A stretch of 64,000 nt of DNA from Saccharina japonica (taxonomy: Eukaryota; Sar; Phaeophyceae; Laminariales; Laminariaceae). Position 1 is the first letter of the stretch. Each line of letters begins with the position of its first letter. The stretch is taken from contig MEHQ01004270.1 in the NCBI GenBank assembly GCA_008828725.1, positions 124,001 to 188,000 of the forward strand. Direction: 5' to 3'. The translations under genes and the position numbers were made by a program. The notes under the pieces are model-generated. The model had not been told where the DNA came from. It searched no databases and saw only the letters and a program-made list of their open reading frames with translations. Positions 40,680 through 51,868 of the stretch are shown in pieces.

Positions 40680-41390
40680 AATAAATGCAGTATGAAAAGC
40701 GTGTTTTGGCTGTACCGCTTGGGACGTAGAGATACACATACTAAACACACAAATAGTTGCTAACATGAGATAATGATAATGCGGTAAGTCTACCGGTACG
40801 TGCGTTAACGAAAAACGTCGTAGCGTACGAGTATACCAGGTACCTGGTATAGTATTAACCCCTCTAGGACTGCAGTCCGTTTTGGGGACGAATGACTTGG
40901 AATTAGACTCAAATATATGGTTATGTGCAGTGCAGTACTAAAAGGGTTAACAGTAACAGTTGTCGCTCAATATCATAGCGCCGGTTGAGGTGTGCCGGCT
41001 GCCTGGTATAGTCGAGTCCCGGCGAGTCCCCTTGGTTGGCGCAAAGATGAGATTAACCAGGGGTGTGTGTGGCAGAGTGTGGGGAGTCGTTCCGGTTGCC
41101 ACCAGAAACCGTGCCGGGTTGTAGGCGCATATACCGCCACCGCTATGTACGTACTGCTGTTCTGTAGGCTGCTGCAATGCCGTGTACGAGACACCTTTTG
41201 CACACTGAATGAATGAAGTACGGCTACAAATGAATGGCGCTGGTACTTTTTATGCAATTGGAAAAATACGTCAGTTGTGAGTACGACCAATTGATTGGTT
41301 AAAAACCAAATATTGCAAGCTGCGATGAGTCAGACACGCTCGTCGGGTGTGCTGGTTCTATATTCAAATGTATACTATTAATACGGTGTT
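40680..41390 (+). repeat. Duplicated block, copy 2 (carries a TTAA element)
   Basis: Same order of blocks as copy 1. It lacks the SINE but contains the TTAA element at 40859-40946. The two copies could be diverged LTRs of a dead element or a segmental duplication; clear TG/CA ends were not found. Confidence 0.65.
40859..40946 (+). mobile_element. TTAA-target miniature element (type 2), best copy
   Basis: An 88-bp insert with intact TTAA on both sides (40855-40858, 40947-40950). It begins CCCCTCTAGG and ends ACTAAAAGGG. The paralogous block at 38349 shows the empty TTAA site, which proves insertion with TTAA duplication. Confidence 0.8.
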
Positions 41391-41821
41391 CGTAAATTAA
41401 ACTACGGTGTGTCGTAGCAGTTGATACTCAATTCAGTATTATACTTGTAATGGTAAGTCGTCCGCCCGCTTTCTATATGCCTTCCTCGTTAATGGTCAGT
41501 GACTCCCCTGGATGCTGCCAGGGCCAACCGGACGGGTTTTCATAGCCATGCTGTGCATATGCATACTGATACTATATAACTATATAACCCGCAGCGGGGG
41601 AGGGCTTACGTATGACATGACACTACGTCAAACAACAAGTACATCATAGTCACGGTATCCTCGTTTATCGATGCAAATTTTATTTACGATTACCAAGTAT
41701 ATAAGATGCCCCTTCGGGCGAAAAATATATGAGCACTCAAGGGGGCACGAAAAACAAATCCCGAGACCCACCCTCCAATTTTTGTATTTCGGGCCTGCTG
41801 AGGAGGGGTTGGGGGGCGTCC

Positions 41822-42981
41822 TCATGTGTTGCTTGCCTTAGTCATTTTACCATTGACCACGCATCCATTTCGAGACGGAGCACCGTTCCTACTCTTAATA
41901 GAGACACCTACAACACTTGGGCGCTCATTACGTTGTTTCCATATATTACACAGAAACGTTTTGCTAATCTTATCCCCTTCCTGTTTCGCCGTCTGTGGCC
42001 ACCATCTATCTCCTAAGATAGCGATCGTTTTCTCGCTACTCTTACGTGTACCAAACTGTTCCACGTCACACTCGTCTATTTTTATCATCTCCTCCTCTAA
42101 CACATCCCTTTCCGCCTTGTACCTTTCACATTCTCCCACTATGTGAATTCTACTCTCTATGGCTTTGCCACATGGGCACATCTGTGCATCTCTACTTCCT
42201 CCTCCTCCCGGCTACTGGTATACCTCCTTCTTCTTTATGGCAGGCCCAGGTCCCCTACACGAAATCGCAGTTTCAGCTTTTTCGCGAAGTCCATTGGGCC
42301 GTGCAGATACCATTTAATTCCTATTCCTTCTCTCAACCCCCCGTATCTCTCTAAGTCTTCTTCCCCTTCCACCTTCTTACTTAGCGCTAGCCTTTTCCTT
42401 CTTTCTATCCTTTCTTTTACTTCTGCCTTGTATCCGCTAATTTTCTCTATGGCTAGCATCTCTTTTTGGTTTCCTATATCCTTCCATACTTTCTCGACTA
42501 CGCTATCCCGCCTTATTCCAGCTCGCCCTTTGGTTACTTTCTCCCATACAGCTGTATCAGCTATGGCTGACAACCTCATATTTGGCATGTTCTTTACTGT
42601 ATATTGCCATTTCAACTTACGCACGTCTCTATTTGTCTCAAGTGGGTATATTCCCAGTTCTGCTCTCAATACTGTATTACTCGTCGTAGTTGAGCATCCT
42701 AGAACTTTTTTAGCTGCTGTCATCTGTACTGTTTCCAGCTCTTTTGCGAGCTTCGCATTCCCTTCCCATACTTCTCCTGCTTATTCTAGCTTTGGTACAA
42801 TCACATTCATTAGTATACATCTCTTAATTCTAGTGTCAAGGTGCGAGTCTGTCAGGACTGCTTCCATCTTGCCTACGTGTGCCTTACCCTTGCCTATTAC
42901 TTTATTTATGTGTGCATCCCAAGAGCGATCTTTTGAGACCTCTACGCCAAGGTACGTATATTGGTCTACGATCGGTAATTC
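41822..42981 (-). pseudogene. LINE: post-RT region and Cys/His motif
   Basis: Downstream of the insertion the frame resumes with YTYLGVEVSKDRSWDAHINK, then VLGCSTTTSNTVLRAELGIY and LKWQYTVKNMPNMRLS. It ends with a C-terminal CPCGKAIESRIHIVGECERY Cys/His motif and WKQRNERP. Single stops interrupt at about 42783 and 42235. This order (thumb region, then Cys-rich end) is standard for LINEs of this type. Confidence 0.8.
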
Positions 42982-43028
42982 ATCTTCTCCCCACTTCTAC
43001 TTACAAGTTACCGGGCTCTCCTTATCTT

Positions 43029-43586
43029 TCTCCTTTTTTTTTGCTTTTCTCTCTCTGAGAACCGTCGCCACCAGCGCCAACTCTCAACTCGATATCACAT
43101 TCCGTTTTGTAAGTACGCACGCACCCGCAAAGCGCCCACACGTACCACTTTGTGTTAGAGTACGACGGTTTTCTCCTGTCACCAGATCCCACCGGATGCA
43201 GCGACCTTCTCGGAGTCTCGTGGCACTGTCCACCGTCGATCTCGGAGTCTCGAAGCATTGTCCACCATCGTCATAAAAAGGGGTCATAAAAAGGGGGGCA
43301 CAAATTCCTGGCTTGGCTGCCCAAACCAGCGACTACCCCACGTGTGCTCACACTTGCAGCAGGAACCTCGTGCTTGCTTGCGCTCGACGTGGGGATGCTG
43401 ACCTGCACTGGATGCCTTTCTCGAAAGGAGTGGCTACCTGCGGGTCCCTACCAGTCACCAAAACCAACCATTCTCTATCCCAGTCCCCGGTACGGACAGG
43501 CCTCATTCTCTCTACCAATAAACCCTGTTTTGGTCGGTATTCCGTTGTGGAGGCCGTTACGTCATCTACGTACAAAACTACCCTTT
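43029..43586 (-). mobile_element. A-tailed 558-bp insert in the LINE, 47-bp flanking duplication
   Basis: Positions 42982-43028 and 43587-43633 are 47-bp direct repeats with a single mismatch. Removing the insert and one repeat rejoins the LINE frame. Read on the minus strand, the insert ends with AAAAGCAAAAAAAAGGAGAAA, an A-rich tail, as expected for a retroposed sequence. Inside are a tandem GGAGTCTCG repeat (about 43210-43260) and a short frame with YVDDVTASTTEYRPKQG. The source is not recognised. Confidence 0.7.
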
Positions 43587-43601
43587 ATCTTCTCGCCACT
43601 T

Positions 43602-44681
43602 CTACTTACAAGTTACCGGGCTCTCCTTATCTTCATTACATACAACTACTGCGCACCTTTTTACGTTCGCCGTCACTCGCCACTTCCTGGCGTACTCTAG
43701 TGCCTTCTCTATTTGTTTCTGCAGTCCTTCGGGTGTTTCTGATATGCAGACGAAATCGTCCGCAAACATCAATCCCGACACCGTATCTTCCCCCGCCGTG
43801 ACCCCCTGCGATGCTGCCTCTACTGCTACTACCATGTGATTAATATATACCTTGAATAGGTTAGGTGATAGCGTCCATCCTTGTGCAACTCCTTGTAGGA
43901 TATCAACGTATTTCGATATTTCCCCGTCCAACATCACAGCACTTCTCGCACATTCCGTCATCTTCTTCATCATTCTCCACATCTTTCCTCTTATCTCTAT
44001 TTCCCACAACTTTTTCCACAGCCTATTTCTCCATACGGTATCGTAGGCCTTCTGTCCATCTAAAAAGAAACAGTACGTTGTTAGCCCCGCGTCTTTCCTG
44101 CCTTGGGTTATCTTACTTAATGTGTACACATGGTCGACGCAGCTACGGTTTAGCCTAAATCCTGCTTGCCCTTCGCTATTTTTTTCTTCCTTCTCCATCA
44201 TTGTTACCATTATATCGTTCAAAATTCTACAGAACGTTTTAACTACAGTGCTTAGTAGCGTTATCCCCCTATAGTTACCCGGGTCAGCCTTGTCTCCTTT
44301 GTTTAACAAGTTTACTGCTACTCCTTCTCTCCATCTCTTAGGTGCGTACTCGTTTTTCCATGTCCAGTTATACAACTTAACCATCATGGTAAGCATTCCT
44401 TCTCCCCCGTACTTCAAAAATTCATTAACTATTTGGTCTGCCCCTGCTGCCTTTCTATTATTAAGTTTAGCTACACACTTATTTACTTCTGCTCTTGTGA
44501 ACTCTCCCTGTAACCCTTCTGAACCACTGTCTTCCCTTTCTGATGCCTCTACGTTCACCTCTGCCCACGCGTTGATATCCTTGTCGAATTCTTCGTCGAC
44601 CGTTTCGTTGGTTGTGGGCGTCCCTAGCTTGCGGTAATGCTCTACAAGTACTTCCCTTTTCCCCTTCGAACTACTAACCAT
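43602..44681 (-). pseudogene. LINE: reverse transcriptase domain, 359-codon open segment
   Basis: Non-LTR reverse transcriptase motifs appear in order: NNRKAAGADQIVNEFLK, GDKADPGNYRGITLLS, GQAGFRLNRSCVDHVYTL, FLDGQKAYDTVWR (first catalytic Asp in FLDG), GVAQGWTLSPNLFKVYI and GLMFADDFVCIS (the second and third catalytic Asp are in FADD). The segment itself is uninterrupted. It is preceded by a WWDEEVK linker (about 44945) with stops and frameshifts between, and is followed by a stop and the 558-bp insertion. Confidence 0.88.
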
Positions 44682-45182
44682 TTTGCTGGTCTGTGCTCTT
44701 TATGTAGATATCCCCGTATCTGCCTCTCCTGCGTGTTTGCCTAGTATCCCTTTTATCCCTACCCACATCTGCTTCGTCCCGCCATCAAAGTCTTCATTCG
44801 TTTTATTAACTACGTCTTTCCATACCCCTTTCTTCTTCTCAACCACCTTTTTTAGTATTTCTAGCAATACCATACTCCTCCCATCCTGACGTAGTTTTTC
44901 TCGATGTGTATCTTGCGTGTGCCTTTCTCTTTACTCTTATAGTCTATTTTACTTCTTCATCCCACCATTTTACTGCTCTATTGCATATTATCAACTTCTT
45001 CCCTATTACTTTACTTGCTGTGGTCTTGACCAATTTCCCCCATCCTTCTAGTATCCTCGCTCCTGCACTATCTCTCTCTATATTCTTGTTTGTCGTACCT
45101 ATGCTTTCCAGCAGATCGGAAAAATGCTCTGCATTTTTAGTCATCTCTTCTTGGAATTCTTCCCGTTTTTCCTTTACTTCTA

Positions 45183-46350
45183 GTTTTTATCTATTCGCCA
45201 TCTGTACAGTTTCCTACCTCGCCTATTTTTGATAACTCTCGTCTGCTGGCTGCCTGTCCACATTATGCAGTGATTTGTAGTTCCTACGTCCGCCGCGCAT
45301 ACATGTACTTCCGTTTCCTTACTACTTCCATTTTCTACCACTATAAAGTCAAGAACGGAGTTTTCTCCCTTTTGTATGCACTGTCTAGTCCATTCTGGCT
45401 CTGGCTTATTTACTCTACCGTTCAGAGTCTTCATCTGATTATGTTTAAGAAACTTCAGCATGTCTTCCCCATTCTTACTCTTTGTTTCTTCCCCATACTG
45501 TCCAATGTTCTCGTTCGGGTTGCTTGCCTTCCCAATTCTTGAGTCAACATCTCCGACTAGTACTAGTAGTACTTCTCCTTGTATTTTATATTTTGTACAT
45601 CTACTGCTATTTCTCCGAACTTCTTCTGTATATATTTTACCGTCATCTTCGACTCTGGGGGCATATAGATGTTTCCCAAGAAATAATATTTCGCTCCCCT
45701 TTCCCCTGGTATCTTCATCCAGATGCTTTCGTCGAATTTCGTGTCTTTGATCACTTATATTATGTCACACAGGTATTCTTTGACTAGGAACCCTTCTCCC
45801 CCCGCCCCCCTATTCTTCTTGTTTTGTCCCTTTCTCTTTTTCCCTATCCATGCGTACTCTCCAATTGTGCATCTTATTTCCCCGCCCTCTTTTGCCCACG
45901 ACTCTTGAATTCCCACTATGTCTAGGTCGCGCTCACTTACTTGTTCGGCTATTTCTATCCTCTTGCGCTCTTCCGTGGCGAATCCACATACGTTCCATGA
46001 TCCTATTCTCGGCTTCTTCTTCGTTTCAGTGTTCGCTCGACTCTTGTCTTTCGTTTTTTCTCCTTCGTTGCTACCTATATGTTCCCTTCTTTGAGTATTC
46101 TTAATGTTTCCGTTTCCGGTTTTGTCTTCTTGCTCTACGTCACTGTGTTTCTCTCCCCTTCCCTTTGGGCCACTTACTGTTTCCTGCCTCCCCTTACCTC
46201 CGTTCACCCTACGAGGACTACGTCTTAGATTGTCTATCCCATTAGCTATACATACCCTCCATCCTAGTCTTCTAACCCATGCCAACACTTTTTCCGTCTC
46301 TAACCTCTGCCACTCCATGCTCGCTTTCGGTTGGGGGGCGAGGGGGGGTG
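45183..46350 (-). pseudogene. LINE: basic N-terminus and APE-type endonuclease, broken
   Basis: The frame starts inside the terminal inverted repeat with a Lys/Thr-rich basic region. It continues with endonuclease motifs: RIGSWNVCGF, DIVGIQESWAKEGG, YFLGNIYMP, LVGDVDSRIGK, NENIGQYGEETKS, SVLDFIVVENG and TTNHCIMW. The last replaces the usual S-D-H with T-N-H, losing a catalytic Asp. There is an in-frame TAA at about 45756, a frameshift near 45560 and another near 45185. The enzyme would nick target DNA to prime reverse transcription; this copy cannot. Confidence 0.8.
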
Positions 46351-46424
46351 TAGTGTGGGTCTCGGGATTTGTTTTTTGTGCCTTCTTGGAGCACTGCAAA
46401 AAACAAAAAGTTTTTGTTTTTCAG

Positions 46425-47830
46425 TTGCAATACTATTTCTGGTGTAATTCCCACCTTTTGCATTGCTTTCCACGCAAAAATGCTGTTTCTCCTGTTCTAA
46501 TGCTCAGACCTGCTCACTATGAAGTTGCGTTAGAAAGGGTAGGTCATGGTCAACATTTGTGTCTCTGGGGCCGGATCGACCCGACGCTTTTTTCATAGCG
46601 CAAAATGATGCCTCTTACTTAAGCAGGGCCCTTCGGTCATGATGAAACAAAAACAAAGTACATGAGTGTTGAAAATGTATATATATATATATTTGTTTTT
46701 TTTGTCTTTTTTGTAGCAGCAATACTATTTCTCGTATAATACCATCACATCAGTACTCCTTACGGAACACGGCATAGCTCCAGTTAAAAACGCTCATACC
46801 TCCGACCGACCAACGTATAGCTTGTTCGTTATGGTCTCTTAAGAGGTGTTAGGGTTCTCGGATCTGGAAGGGAGCGTAGGGATTGCTGTGTTTGCATCAC
46901 GAAACGAAAGTGCTCCAAAGCAAGCTTTTTATCGTTTCGGAACTCCTGTTCGGTATCTACACTCTGCTGTGGCTACGTAGGACGCTACGGGGGGTTAAAC
47001 TAGAGACCCAGACAGGTTCACCTACTAGTGCTTGGCTTCGTCGTCAAAAATCTCAGTTAAAACAGTATCAGCAGCGGAAGAAACTGTTATTTTCCAAATT
47101 CGTCTTTGGGTACCAGGGGTATGGCGAGTCGTTTATGAGTAAGAGGCACTTTTCGTGATGAACAAGGCGTCTGGTCGACACGCCTCCTTAGACACAAACA
47201 TTGACTATGCCCCCTACAACTACTCATCGGTCGGCAGTTTGAGTATTAAAACTAGAAGCATGTCGTTTTCCGTAGGGAGTTATGAAAAGGTAGAGATTAT
47301 ACCAGAAATAGTATAGCAACTGAAAAAAAGAATGCTTACATTTTATTTGCTCTAATCTTTTTCGCCCGAAGGGGCCCCTTACAAGCGACTCGCCATGCCC
47401 CTTGGGCCCAATGAAGGTCTTGAAAAAATGCAGTATCTCCGGCTGCTGATGCTGCTTTGTCTCAGATTTCCGAGGAGGACGCCGAGCACTATTAATAGTC
47501 GGTGAAGCTACCTGGGCCTCTAGTTTGATCTCGCATGGCGTCCTATGTGGCCGCAGCAGAGTGTAGATACCAAACAGGAGCTCCGGAACGATAAACAATC
47601 TCGCTGCTGAGCACTTTCGTTTCGTGTTGCAAACACAGCATTGCCGGCCCTCGCTTGCAGATCTAAGAGCCCGAACACCTCTTAGAGACTATAACGAAGA
47701 AGCATACGTTTGTCGGGAGCAGGTCTGAGCATTAAAACTGGAGATATACCGTGTTTCGTATTGAGTACTGGCAGGGTGTTATTGGACCAGAAATAGCATC
47801 GCCTCTGTAAACAAGAGTATTCATGTACGC
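46425..47830. repeat. Inverted pair of an unclassified repeat with parallel frames
   Basis: A terminal unit of about 115 bp (GTTGCWATACTATTTCTGG and GGAAAACGACATGCTTC types) occurs at 46425-46540 (+), 46715-46830 (+), 47217-47330 (-) and 47720-47830 (-). Between them, 46830-47130 (+) and 47385-47720 (-) are diverged inverted copies. Their frames (46883-47158 +, 47224-47598 -) share ELLFGIYTLL, KLE.Q, SPT and GYGES/GHGES. No known domain was recognised. Confidence 0.6.
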
Positions 47831-47939
47831 TTTCAACGATCATTCAAAGTAAGTATTGGATTAGTTGAGGCCTCCTGCCCCAGCCAGTGGTCCTACCCAT
47901 ACTTTATTGGGCTCTGGAACTATCCGTTAACCATTCGGC

Positions 47940-48800
47940 TGGGGTTGGATAACTATTTCCTGTCCATTGTATCGCCCGAACGTACAGTACAACACCTCTA
48001 CTGCAGAGTGTACGAGCCCTCCTTGGCTTGAAGAACCCTGAGGTAATCTATTAGATATTTGGCGCAGGTATTGTCTGGTACGCCAGGTCCCGGGTTCTCC
48101 CTCACAAGCCATCGTCCCAAACCCCACCCGACCGGTCAGCCGCTACTTGGTCGTGCGCTGTACGGCCCCCGCAAAGAGGAGGCGTCGTTTGCGGATGGTC
48201 GTCGCGATGCTATCGCATTGTGCCTTCTTGAGGGCCTTGGCGTGCGACATGATATGGTCGGTGCGTTGCCGGCGATCGAAACCATTGGCACGTAGGAGGA
48301 GGTTGGTATGTGCCGTTCGGAGCACCACGAAGTGGTCGTGGCCAAGGGTCCACGTCACACACCCGCACAGCAGTGTTGTCTCAATCACCTCGGCCTTCAG
48401 CATGCGCACCTTTAGAGTGAACGGGGCATCTTCCATATCGTACAGCTCCTTCTTGAACCGATTGTAGCATGCCCTTGCGAATCGGACCCGTCGTTTGATC
48501 TCTGGCATAATGTCCGCGCTTGCGACGACAAGACCACCCAGGTACAAAACTCCCATCGTCTGTTCGTGCATCTGACCCGCAGCTTCGATGACGGGCCGTG
48601 AGGTCCGGAGTGCCTGGTTTGGTGTCCGCAGCAGCATAGTCTCGACTTATTTTCGGATACGGTGATGCCTACTGCTTCCATCGTCATAATGTCGGTCATC
48701 ATCTTCGCAAGCCCTTCCGTTGACTTAGACACAATGCCTTCATAGTCGGCGTTCAGCATGCTCCATACTGCCCTCCGTACACGTGCTTGTATACGTGGTG
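47940..48800 (-). pseudogene. Second LINE, 5'-truncated reverse transcriptase remnant
   Basis: Frames carry EGIVSKSTEGLAKMMTDI, then after a frameshift MLLRTPNQ, VLYLGGLVVAS, EIKRRVRFARACYNRFKKEL, TTLLCGCVTWTLGHDHF and KRRLLFAGAVQR. The FADD box has become NADY. It is a different LINE lineage from the one at 41738. It begins next to an ACT microsatellite (48824-48885) and lacks endonuclease and most of the RT. Confidence 0.78.
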
Positions 48801-48821
48801 TTATCACGAAGGCTGTAAATT

Positions 48822-48823
<2 letters not shown>

Positions 48824-48853
<30 letters not shown>

Positions 48854-48886
48854 GCTATTACTACTACTACTACTACTACTACTATT
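48824..48886 (+). repeat. ACT microsatellite
   Basis: Around 20 CTA/ACT triplets with one GCT interruption, at the truncated end of the LINE remnant. Confidence 0.9.
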
Positions 48887-48949
48887 TAAAACTACTCGTA
48901 CTGTATATATAAGTGGTACGTATGTACCCAACGATGTCGACAGATGTGA

Positions 48950-49050
48950 GCCGTCGATGGAAGAAAAGTCCGAAGTTTTCTCGCGAAAAAATGCAAGCCA
49001 CGAGCCGATGTGGGGAGGGGAGGGTGGAGTAGAGCCTGCTACGAGCTGGT
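48950..49050 (+). mobile_element. SINE S fragment
   Basis: GATGGAAGAAAAGTCCGAAG, TTTTCTCGCGAAAAAATGCA and GGGGAGGGGAGGGTGGAGTA correspond to the middle of SINE S. A further tail scrap (GGGTTACAACATACGAAGGA, GGGCGAAGATCACAAA) is at 49812-49872. Confidence 0.55.
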
Positions 49051-49488
49051 TCAGGCATATTATATCACCCCAAATTCGTCAGTCACGCATGCCGCATGCA
49101 AAATAAACTCCAATGTCACATATTTGGTATCATACTGACCGCCATGAACAGTGTAAGAGTGTGACATCGCCATTGTTTTCATCAAGGACCTAGAACTGGC
49201 GCTACCGCCGAAAATGTGGCCCGACCAATCACAGGCCTTCAAAGAGGTCAACAATAGTCAGGCGTTTCTGTAGGGATAGCTTTTTTGCCCCCCATGTGTT
49301 TTCTGAACGAGCCGCTTCCAGCTGGTTCAAGGAATGTTTGTACAAAGTTTCGCGCAGATATTCGAAGCTCTGACTGCGTATGATCAACAGTAGATCATAT
49401 CTAACGCCCAAAATCGAGTATATACTGAAACTAAGTAATTACGAGGCAACGCCTATTTATAGCACTTTTACCGCACGAAAGTACAGAC

Positions 49489-49757
49489 GTCCACGCCGTT
49501 TTTGGGGGATAAACCCTTCAATTTGGCACCCGTGTTTTATGCGCCCTACCCGAAACTTTAACGGATGCGTTTGTTTCGGGGCAGGGAGGGGTTTCGCGGG
49601 GATTTTTGGATCTATTAGGGACCCAAATTGCCACCAAACAATAGAAAACAAACAATGTTTGGCGGAAAAGAAAAAAAAAGCGTTAACGGCTCGGATAGGG
49701 CGCGTAAAATACGTGTGCCAAATTTCAGGGTCTATCTCTAAAAACAACGGCGTGGAC
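49489..49757. mobile_element. Fold-back element, 269 bp
   Basis: Arms of about 78 bp: GTCCACGCCGTTTTTGGGGG at left is the diverged inverse of the right end (ACAACGGCGTGGAC). AATTTGGCACCCGTGTTTTA is matched inside the arms. Similar open frames on both strands are a consequence of the palindrome. Confidence 0.65.
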
Positions 49758-50525
49758 ATGGGCTACTGAAAACGGTTCGGGCGGTATTGTTTGAACCAGC
49801 CTGTATGTGAACACGGGTCTGGGTTACAACATACGAAGGAGAGAGAACATACGGGCGAAGATCACAAATTGTGGAAGAAGGGCAAGGACTGTTGAAATAT
49901 TACAGTAGCAAACTGCATCATGAGGTTCTCATCAACGTACATACGATACGAGTATGTATGATCTTGGTACCCTAAAACCACTTTGGATACAATGGACGCT
50001 GAGGGCGCAGACCACTTCCTTCTCTGTGGGGAGTTCGTAAGTATGATATGATATGGTATGATATAAGGTATCGACATTATGCTTTTCTTGTGTTCCTGCT
50101 CGTCCAAAATGCATGCGGTTGTCCAGTGTGCTTGCTACTTCTGTGATTAAGAATGTACTTTCTTTTCGCTTTCGAGCAACCAAGTGTGCCGACCAGTCTG
50201 TTTGATTCGAACAACCAATTTCCTACTTTGGTACGTTTTTCTCGTCCGGATATCTCGTATTTGTACATATATATATCGAAATTGCATATCCTCATCAACC
50301 TCGGTAAACCTCACAACCCGTGTGACCTTGTTTGTGATCAAAAGGTTTCCCCTTTCGCAGTGTTGATAAACGCCGTCATACACTCAAAATTGGTTACATC
50401 CTTGATAAACAAGCAATATATCCCTTGCAGGGAAGAAAGGTCGTTTTCAGAGGTTGGGTGGAACTCACTCACGAGGACTGTCCTGATGGTGGCTGCGGCA
50501 GGTGTTTGCTCCTTGAGCAACGTAA

Positions 50526-51686
50526 GGGCCCGGTTTAACGAAGGGAAGTTTGAAAATGCGAATCGAATTAAAATCATAAGTTTTGCATGAATCGACTTCG
50601 AGTTTCATATAATTGGTCAAAGCACGAATCACCGAGAAGGCATTTGTACTTTGGGGCGAGGGAAAGTCGATCCGATCGAAATGCAAAAGAATTCCCAAAA
50701 TATTGTTTGCTTTCAAACCGAATCGAATCGATTCGAATCGATTGGAGTTTATCCGACATGCATGGCATGTGTATTCTCACTAAGTTAAGTCCCCCAAGAC
50801 GCGTGCTACGGTAGAGGTAGAAGTTTTTGGCTGAATCGTTTTCGGAACGATCGAGCTCCTTAACCCAACTTCGTCGGACTTTCGTTTTTGTGACAAATCA
50901 TGTTTGAGGGTATGCTTCGGTCGTGCGATTGCTCATCCGGCAGCACTTTTATTTTCCTGTAAAATCATTGTTTTCGGTAAGGTATGACGCTCCTTAAGAG
51001 AGGAGCTCAGAAAAAACACGGTACACCTCTATCGTAGCATGCGTCCCAAGGCGATCTGTCGCCGTTTGGGTGGTTTTCGACAACCAACAACGAGGCAAAA
51101 AAAAACATTAACCTCAACGAGAGGCGACCGGAGCAACAGCCGCACCCACAGCGACAGACCATAGCACAATGTGGTCCGACGGTGGCTCCTCAAACAAAAT
51201 CAAGGCAACCGCATGCCCAATTTTTCCACCATCTCGATCGGCCAAGCCCGATGAGAACCAAGCTATGGATCCACAACACGGAGCAAAAGCTCAAGACTTC
51301 GATAGCTGCACCGCCGTCGCTGTTTTTGTGTGTGATGTTAAAGGGCTTCCTCCTCCAACCCAGGAACAGCTGGGAGTGATACAGCTTCCTGGCCCGGGCC
51401 CTCAAACAAAACAGAGGGTGTAGGCGGCGTGCACGTGGCGATGCACGCCGTCGTTCTTAGCTGCTCTCCTCGGTACTTGTCAGCCGGGTGTTGTGTGAGA
51501 TATCGCGTTGTTCTGGTATCATTCGCATTTCAAGAACACACGGGGCATACGTGGTTTCACCCGATAGAACACAAAGCCGTATTTTCCCACATAATAATCG
51601 AATCGACCCCAATTCGATCCATGAAAAGAAATGCATCTACAGTAAAATCAATTCGATTCTAAAATTCCCTTCGTTAAAACGGGCCC
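50526..51686. mobile_element. PIF/Harbinger-like element, TAA target duplication
   Basis: The inverted ends GGGCCCGGTTTAACGAAGGG and GGGCCCGTTTTAACGAAGGG are flanked by TAA (50523-50525, 51687-51689). The interior has AT-rich GAATCGA repeats near both ends and no transposase. A family A element is nested at 50798-51045. Confidence 0.75.
50798..51045 (-). mobile_element. Family A element with CCAA target duplication
   Basis: Left end GACGCGTGCTACGGTAGAGG, right end CCTCTATCGTAGCATGCGTC, CCAA on both sides (50794-50797, 51046-51049). It is nested in the 1.16-kb TAA element, so it is younger. Confidence 0.88.
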
Positions 51687-51868
51687 TAAGAACTTCGACG
51701 TCGTGTTGTGTTGTTCCGTCTGTCTTAGAATCGGGCCTCAGCAGCTGATGTGTATACATGAACGAAATAAATTATTGTGACAGAGGCAACACCAAGCGGC
51801 ATGGGTCCAACATCCTCGCGAGCATTATTAACGAGGAAAACAGCGTATACGTCCCTAAACGCCTTGGG

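Larger units (their letters stand above)
41738..46388 (-). mobile_element. 4.65-kb TIR-bounded element containing a LINE
   Basis: The left end CAAGGGGGCACGAAAAAC and the inverted right end CAAGAAGGCACAAAAAAC both continue into AAATCCCGAGACCCAC. A perfect 7-bp duplication GAGCACT flanks it (41731-41737, 46389-46395). Outside, the two flanks together resemble one continuous copy of the repeat seen at 47330-47390, so the insertion site is real. The LINE coding sequence fills nearly the whole interior on the minus strand. Several stops and frameshifts make it inactive. Confidence 0.8.

Noticed and set aside
42143-43276. A 377-codon plus-strand frame
   Set aside because: It is the complement of the LINE 3' coding region; Ser/Leu/Pro-rich composition comes from the antisense strand.
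43348-43575. A copia-type reverse transcriptase suggested by YVDD
   Set aside because: The surrounding residues do not follow the copia pattern and the frame is only 75 codons.
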